Positions 5,799-9,513 of a DNA stretch of 9,513 nucleotides are shown here, piece by piece (position 1 is the first letter of the stretch; every line of letters begins with the position of its first letter). Source of the stretch: Bacteroidota bacterium (GTDB lineage Bacteria; Bacteroidota; Ignavibacteria; Kapaibacteriales; UBA2268). The stretch spans positions 1-9,513 of the forward strand of contig DAHXMP010000179.1 of the NCBI GenBank assembly GCA_027371665.1. Direction: 5' to 3'. The position numbers and the translations under genes were made by a program. The notes under the pieces were generated by a model. The model ran no database searches. It had not been told where the DNA came from and worked only from the letters and a program-made list of their open reading frames with translations.

Positions 5799-5868
5799 CC
5801 TTGAGAAAGAATTTTAAATGAAAACAAGAATCCAAATCTTAATTGAATTTTTAAAGAATAAAAACAAG

Positions 5869-5902
5869 TCCCTCTCCTTTTGGAGAGGGATTTAGGGTGA
5901 GG
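5869..5902. repeat. REP-like palindrome in the leader of the first Ycf48-like gene
   Basis: TCCCTCTCC (5869-5877), loop TTTT and GGAGAGGGA (5882-5890) form a perfect 9-bp hairpin, followed by TTTAGGGTGAGG. GC-rich units of this design are dispersed in many Bacteroidota-group genomes. It stands out against AT-rich surroundings. It lies just upstream of the ribosome site AGGTG, and no T-tract follows, so it is not a standard terminator. The second gene copy at 8361 lacks it. Confidence 0.65.
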
Positions 5903-5908
5903 TGTTCC

Positions 5909-7990
5909 ATGAAAAATCTAATCATATTTTTTCTCTTAACATTATCCGCTTATGCCCAGAAGCAAGACTGGTTCTGGCAGAATCCCTATCCACAGGGGAA
6001 TGACTTATATGAGTTATCATTTATTGATTCCCTGCATGGCTGGGCTGTTGGTTCTAATACAGGTACAATTATAAAAACAACAGATGGTGGAATAAATTGG
6101 TCAGTTATTTCACGTGATACTGAAGAAAGTGTTATGTCAATCTATTTTATTGATGAGAACAAAGGTTTCATGGGAGGTACTCATGGTAAGATATTTATTA
6201 CAAATGATGGAGGAAATAATTGGAGTACTTATCAAACGGAAACCGATAATACTTTTGGTTTGTTATTTTTTATTGATAAACAAAACGGATGGATTGAAGG
6301 ATGTCCGCCAATGAGAACCACAGATGGTGGAAAAAGTTGGTTTATCCCTGATTCGATACCTGCATGTTTAGGAAGTATATGTTTTGTGGATTCCCTTAAC
6401 GGCTGGGCATTTGGCGGAGGTATAGTTCAAACGACTGACGGAGGAGCAACATGGACACATCAATATTCAAGTTCATATAACCTAATGTCATTGAATTTTG
6501 CTGACAAAGATAATGGCTGGGCAGTGGGCTGGACTTATGATAATCAGCAGAATTTTCTGGGTAAAATCATACATACATCGGATGGCGGGAATACATGGGC
6601 TGAACAGAACAGCGGATTAACAGGCCAATCAATATTCAGGACAGTATTTTTTACGGATAAAGAGCATGGATATACTGCCGGAGGCGGAGGAATACTGGCA
6701 ACATCAAATGGAGGTAATTCATGGTACAAAATCGAAAATACAAGAGCATGTTTAAGGATATATTTCCCCGACAAGAAACACGGATGGACTGCAGGTTATA
6801 GTGGCTATATCTTCTACACTTCTGACGGAGGGCAGAACTGGACAGAGCAATCCAGGGGAACGAGAAACAGTCTTTATTCAATATTTTTCACTGACTCGCT
6901 CAATGGTTGGGCAGCAGGTGGTTATGGTACGATAGTTCATACAACCGATGGGGGAAGTCATTGGATTGAACAGAATAGTGGAATTAGTTATTATATGGAT
7001 TTAAGGTCAATATTCTTTATAAAAGACGAACCAATAGGCTGGTGTGTCGGTGAATATGGAACAATTTTAAAGACAACTGATTATGGAGAAAATTGGTTCC
7101 ATCAAAATAGCGACACGAATGAAATTTTTTATACGGTATATTTTGCAGATAGTGCTAATGGATGTGCAGCAGGAGATGGTGGTATGATATTTATAACAAA
7201 AAATGGGGGGAATTCCTGGATGAAACAGAAAAGTGGTGTCCAAGCAAATATATATACAGTTTATTTCCTCAATAAAAATAATGGATGGGCTGTTGGTGAT
7301 AGCGGTACAATATTACATACAACAGATGGTGGTTATTTATGGACAAAAATAAACATTGATACACAAGATCCAATTAGCTCAATATATTTTATAAATGATA
7401 GTATTGGTTGGGTAAGTGGTAAAAATGGTCTATTACTTAAGACAACCGATAAGGGACAAAATTGGATAAAACAAGAAAAAGGAATAACCTGTTATTTAGG
7501 TGATATAATTTTTTTAAATGATAAAAATGGATGGGTATTTTGTTATGATTCTATATACAAGACAACCGACGGTGGAGAAACATGGATTGGTTCTGTAAAT
7601 TTTACATATAGAGGTTTATATTCTATGTTTTTTTCTGATTTGAATAATGGATGGATAACAGGTTATGAGGGAACTATATTAAAAACAACAAATGGAGGAA
7701 TAACTTGGGTTGAAGACTCGCCAAAAAATAAAATTAGTCATTTAATTATAAATGCTTATCCAAATCCTTTTCAAGGTAAAATCATATTAAATATTCTTGG
7801 CAAGAACAAGCCTGAGACTATTGTATGTTATGATTTGTTCGGAAGAATAATGCAAACAAAGCAAACTGAATATCTTGAAGAAGGAAATATATATCCAATT
7901 ACATTGAAAACTGAAAAATTAATACCGGGAACATATTTCATTAAAACTATAAATAATCCTGAGACAAAAATGATTATAAAAATTGAATAA
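5909..7990 (+). CDS. Secreted Ycf48/sortilin-like 14-repeat propeller protein with T9SS sorting domain
   Basis: A 693-residue exported protein. Residues 1-16 are a signal peptide (MKNLIIFF to AYAQ). The body consists of 14 repeats of about 40 residues with the core GWAVG-x-GTI-hTTDGG-x-W, as in Ycf48/HCF136 and BNR/sortilin proteins. Fourteen repeats fit two seven-bladed propellers. Some repeats lost core residues (repeat 10 NGCAAG, repeat 13 NGWVFC). Residues ~615-693, starting NAYPNPF and containing VCYDLFGR and PGTYFIKT, are a type A T9SS C-terminal sorting domain, so the protein is probably delivered to the surface or outside. I chose the ATG at 5909 over the GTG at 5897 because the paralogue at 8369 shares AGGTGTTCC-ATG. 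The name reflects fold only; photosystem assembly is not implied. Binding or adhesion is plausible. Confidence 0.9.
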   Translation: MKNLIIFFLLTLSAYAQKQDWFWQNPYPQGNDLYELSFIDSLHGWAVGSNTGTIIKTTDGGINWSVISRDTEESVMSIYFIDENKGFMGGTHGKIFITNDGGNNWSTYQTETDNTFGLLFFIDKQNGWIEGCPPMRTTDGGKSWFIPDSIPACLGSICFVDSLNGWAFGGGIVQTTDGGATWTHQYSSSYNLMSLNFADKDNGWAVGWTYDNQQNFLGKIIHTSDGGNTWAEQNSGLTGQSIFRTVFFTDKEHGYTAGGGGILATSNGGNSWYKIENTRACLRIYFPDKKHGWTAGYSGYIFYTSDGGQNWTEQSRGTRNSLYSIFFTDSLNGWAAGGYGTIVHTTDGGSHWIEQNSGISYYMDLRSIFFIKDEPIGWCVGEYGTILKTTDYGENWFHQNSDTNEIFYTVYFADSANGCAAGDGGMIFITKNGGNSWMKQKSGVQANIYTVYFLNKNNGWAVGDSGTILHTTDGGYLWTKINIDTQDPISSIYFINDSIGWVSGKNGLLLKTTDKGQNWIKQEKGITCYLGDIIFLNDKNGWVFCYDSIYKTTDGGETWIGSVNFTYRGLYSMFFSDLNNGWITGYEGTILKTTNGGITWVEDSPKNKISHLIINAYPNPFQGKIILNILGKNKPETIVCYDLFGRIMQTKQTEYLEEGNIYPITLKTEKLIPGTYFIKTINNPETKMIIKIE

Positions 7991-8072
7991 AAACATTTTA
8001 ACAGAAATTATTTTGATAAAGGTAAATTGAATTTAAATCGAATAAATAATTTTTCATTTTAAGGAGACTATT

Positions 8073-8336
8073 ATGAAAAAGCTCATTGTTATTTTAATAT
8101 TAGCATTTTCATCCATGAATGTTTTTACTCAAGATGAAGGTGTTTATCCTGTTGGTCCAGTTGTATATCAACCTGATTCAAAAAATCACCCTGAAATAAA
8201 ATTACGGCTCAGGGAAGTACTTCCCTGGTGGGAGCAGAAGGATTCGCTCATTCTTGGCTGGCAGTGGGACGGCAACAAAAAGTTCAACGAATCACTTAAG
8301 ATGAATTGTGGGAAGTTAACTAATTCTTCAATATAA
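8073..8336 (+). pseudogene. Short exported protein, probably an N-terminal remnant of a larger secreted protein
   Basis: An 87-residue frame with a strong ribosome site (AAGGAG at 8061-8066, 6-base spacer) and a signal peptide (about residues 1-20, ending NVFTQ). The mature part, from DEGVYPVGPVVYQPD through LPWWEQKDSLILGWQWDG to ESLKMN, looks like the start of a larger domain. The frame then ends in the unrelated-looking CGKLTNSSI. No continuation appears in other frames. Bases ~8190-8290 are richer in GC than the flanks. Truncation is inferred from the abrupt end and the lack of a sorting tail; a genuine small exported protein cannot be excluded. It sits between the two copies of the 14-repeat gene. 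Confidence 0.55.
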
Positions 8337-8368
8337 TATCAATATCAATTTAATAATACAGGTGTTCC

Positions 8369-9513
8369 ATGAAAAAACTAATTATATTTTTGCTCTTAAC
8401 TCTTTCTACCTATGCCCAAAAGCAAGAGTGGTTCTGGCAGAATCCCTACCCCCAAGGAAATGATTTACATGATGTATCCTTCATTGATTCACTTCATGGC
8501 TGGGCTGTTGGTCCCAATACGGGTACAATAATTAAAACATCGGATGGTGGGAACACTTGGTCTGTTATTTCAAGAGATACGGCGGAAAGTGTGCAATCAA
8601 TATATTTTCTTGATGAGAACAGAGGCTTCATGGGAGGTATTCATGGTAAGATATTTACAACCACCAACGGTGGTATTGATTGGAGTGTTTACCAAACCGG
8701 CACAGATAATACTTTTGGTTCCTTATATTTCATTGATAGTCTCAATGGATGGATAGAAGGAGGATTTCAAACATCGGACGGAGGCGAAAGCTGGTTTACG
8801 GGGCAGAGCTTGGGTTCAATTAGTTTTGTTGATTCCCTTAACGGCTGGGCATTTGGTAATGGTGGTATTGTTCACACAACTGATGGTGGAGAAACGTGGA
8901 CAAAGCAATTTGAGAGTAATTACACCCTAAAGTCATTATTCTTTGCTGACAAAGATAATGGTTGGACAGTGGGTTGGAATGGTGACATATTGGCACCGAT
9001 TGCAAAAATTCTCCACAGCTCTGATGGTGGAAATAATTGGATTGAGCAGAATAGTGGAACAACTGAACCGTGGTTTTATTCAGTATATTTTACAGATAAA
9101 AATCATGGGTGTGTTACTTCAGGTGCAAGCATAATTTATACTGAAAATGGGGGAAATACCTGGATAAAATTAGAAGGCACTTGTTGTAGTGATAATATTA
9201 TTTTTACAGATAAGAGAAACGGTTGGGGTGTTGGTGCATCAGGACATATTCTCCACAGCACCAATGGTGGGCAGAACTGGACAGAGCAATCCAGGGGTAC
9301 GAGAAGAGATTTATACTCAGTGTTTTTTAATGATTCACTTATGGGCTGGGCTGCAGGAGCAGGTGGAACAATCTTACATACAACCGACGGAGGAAATTAT
9401 TGGTTTATTCAAGATAGTGGAACAAATGATGTTGATTACAGGGCATTCTATTTTATTAAAGACCAACCTATTGGATGGTGTGTCGGTGGAGGCTGTCTAA
9501 TTGGAAAAACAAC
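8369..9513 (+). CDS. Second copy of the Ycf48/sortilin-like propeller protein, running off the right edge
   Basis: Open without a stop from the ATG at 8369 to the window end (381 codons and two bases). It is a paralogue of the protein at 5909: same leader AGGTGTTCC-ATG, signal peptide MKKLIIFLLL to TYAQ, then QKQEWFWQNPYPQGN and eight full repeats plus part of a ninth, in the same order. Shared oddities include the Phe-Met-Gly-Gly form of repeat 2, the short repeat 3 and the long repeat 5. Identity is high in the first ~130 residues; later blocks alternate between near-identical and divergent stretches at the DNA level. By analogy the missing part should hold about five more repeats and a T9SS sorting domain. 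The short open frames inside it in other phases are shadows. Confidence 0.9.
   Translation, partial: MKKLIIFLLLTLSTYAQKQEWFWQNPYPQGNDLHDVSFIDSLHGWAVGPNTGTIIKTSDGGNTWSVISRDTAESVQSIYFLDENRGFMGGIHGKIFTTTNGGIDWSVYQTGTDNTFGSLYFIDSLNGWIEGGFQTSDGGESWFTGQSLGSISFVDSLNGWAFGNGGIVHTTDGGETWTKQFESNYTLKSLFFADKDNGWTVGWNGDILAPIAKILHSSDGGNNWIEQNSGTTEPWFYSVYFTDKNHGCVTSGASIIYTENGGNTWIKLEGTCCSDNIIFTDKRNGWGVGASGHILHSTNGGQNWTEQSRGTRRDLYSVFFNDSLMGWAAGAGGTILHTTDGGNYWFIQDSGTNDVDYRAFYFIKDQPIGWCVGGGCLIGKT

Noticed and set aside
5869..5890. Hairpin read as a terminator for the WD40-like gene
   Set aside because: No T-tract follows on the plus strand, and the unit has the design of a dispersed REP-like palindrome abutting the next ribosome site.
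6114..6881. Several short frames on both strands within the 14-repeat gene
   Set aside because: Shadows of a periodic coding sequence; none has its own ribosome site or recognisable domain.
5909..7990. CRISPR-like or simple DNA repeat array
   Set aside because: The periodicity is at protein level (about 40-residue propeller repeats) with divergent DNA and no spacer/repeat structure.
8544..9500. Frames of 63-103 codons in the right-hand region
   Set aside because: All are out-of-phase shadows of the open frame beginning at 8369, which matches the upstream paralogue residue by residue.

Overview
The window looks like a low-GC member of the FCB group (Bacteroidota, or the Ignavibacteriota/Kapabacteria-like lineages next to it). 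Four things point there. The large propeller protein ends in a type IX secretion (T9SS) sorting domain. The repeat proteins are of the Ycf48/sortilin-like kind common in that group. The integrase is of the Bacteroidota type. A TAnnTTTG promoter box lies in front of the integrase. Species cannot be decided from the sequence alone.

Left part (1-1502, minus strand): an AcuI/YhdH-type zinc-free quinone oxidoreductase is followed, about 40 bases downstream and probably in the same operon, by a YbhB/YbcL (PEBP) protein. The PEBP gene is cut short by a perfect 78-base inverted repeat at the window edge (1-78 against 212-289). Its last residues are therefore read from the antisense strand of its own gene. 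This is either a fold-back assembly or amplification chimera, or a real inverted duplication.

Middle part (about 1638-4676, very AT-rich): a probable integrated element. It starts at the 3' end of a tRNA gene (tRNA-Pro-like, minus strand, bases 1638-1662) whose 5' part is missing. A complete tyrosine recombinase with all six catalytic residues follows. After it come about 570 bases of AT-rich DNA carrying several dyads, an 82-residue winged-helix-like protein, and an AraC-type double helix-turn-helix reading frame. That last frame has no ATG, GTG or TTG start before its DNA-binding domain. A dnaX-type slippery heptamer followed by TAG lies where a -1 shift would enter it, so it may be frameshift-expressed, phase-variable, or broken.

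Right part (4677-9513, plus strand): four exported proteins. They are a WD40-like seven-repeat propeller without a sorting tail; a 693-residue Ycf48/sortilin-like protein with 14 repeats (probably two seven-bladed propellers) and a T9SS tail; an 87-residue exported protein that looks like a truncated remnant; and a second copy of the 14-repeat protein that runs off the right edge. A REP-like palindrome sits exactly at the upstream border of homology between the two copies. These genes most likely make surface or extracellular proteins delivered by Sec followed by T9SS.
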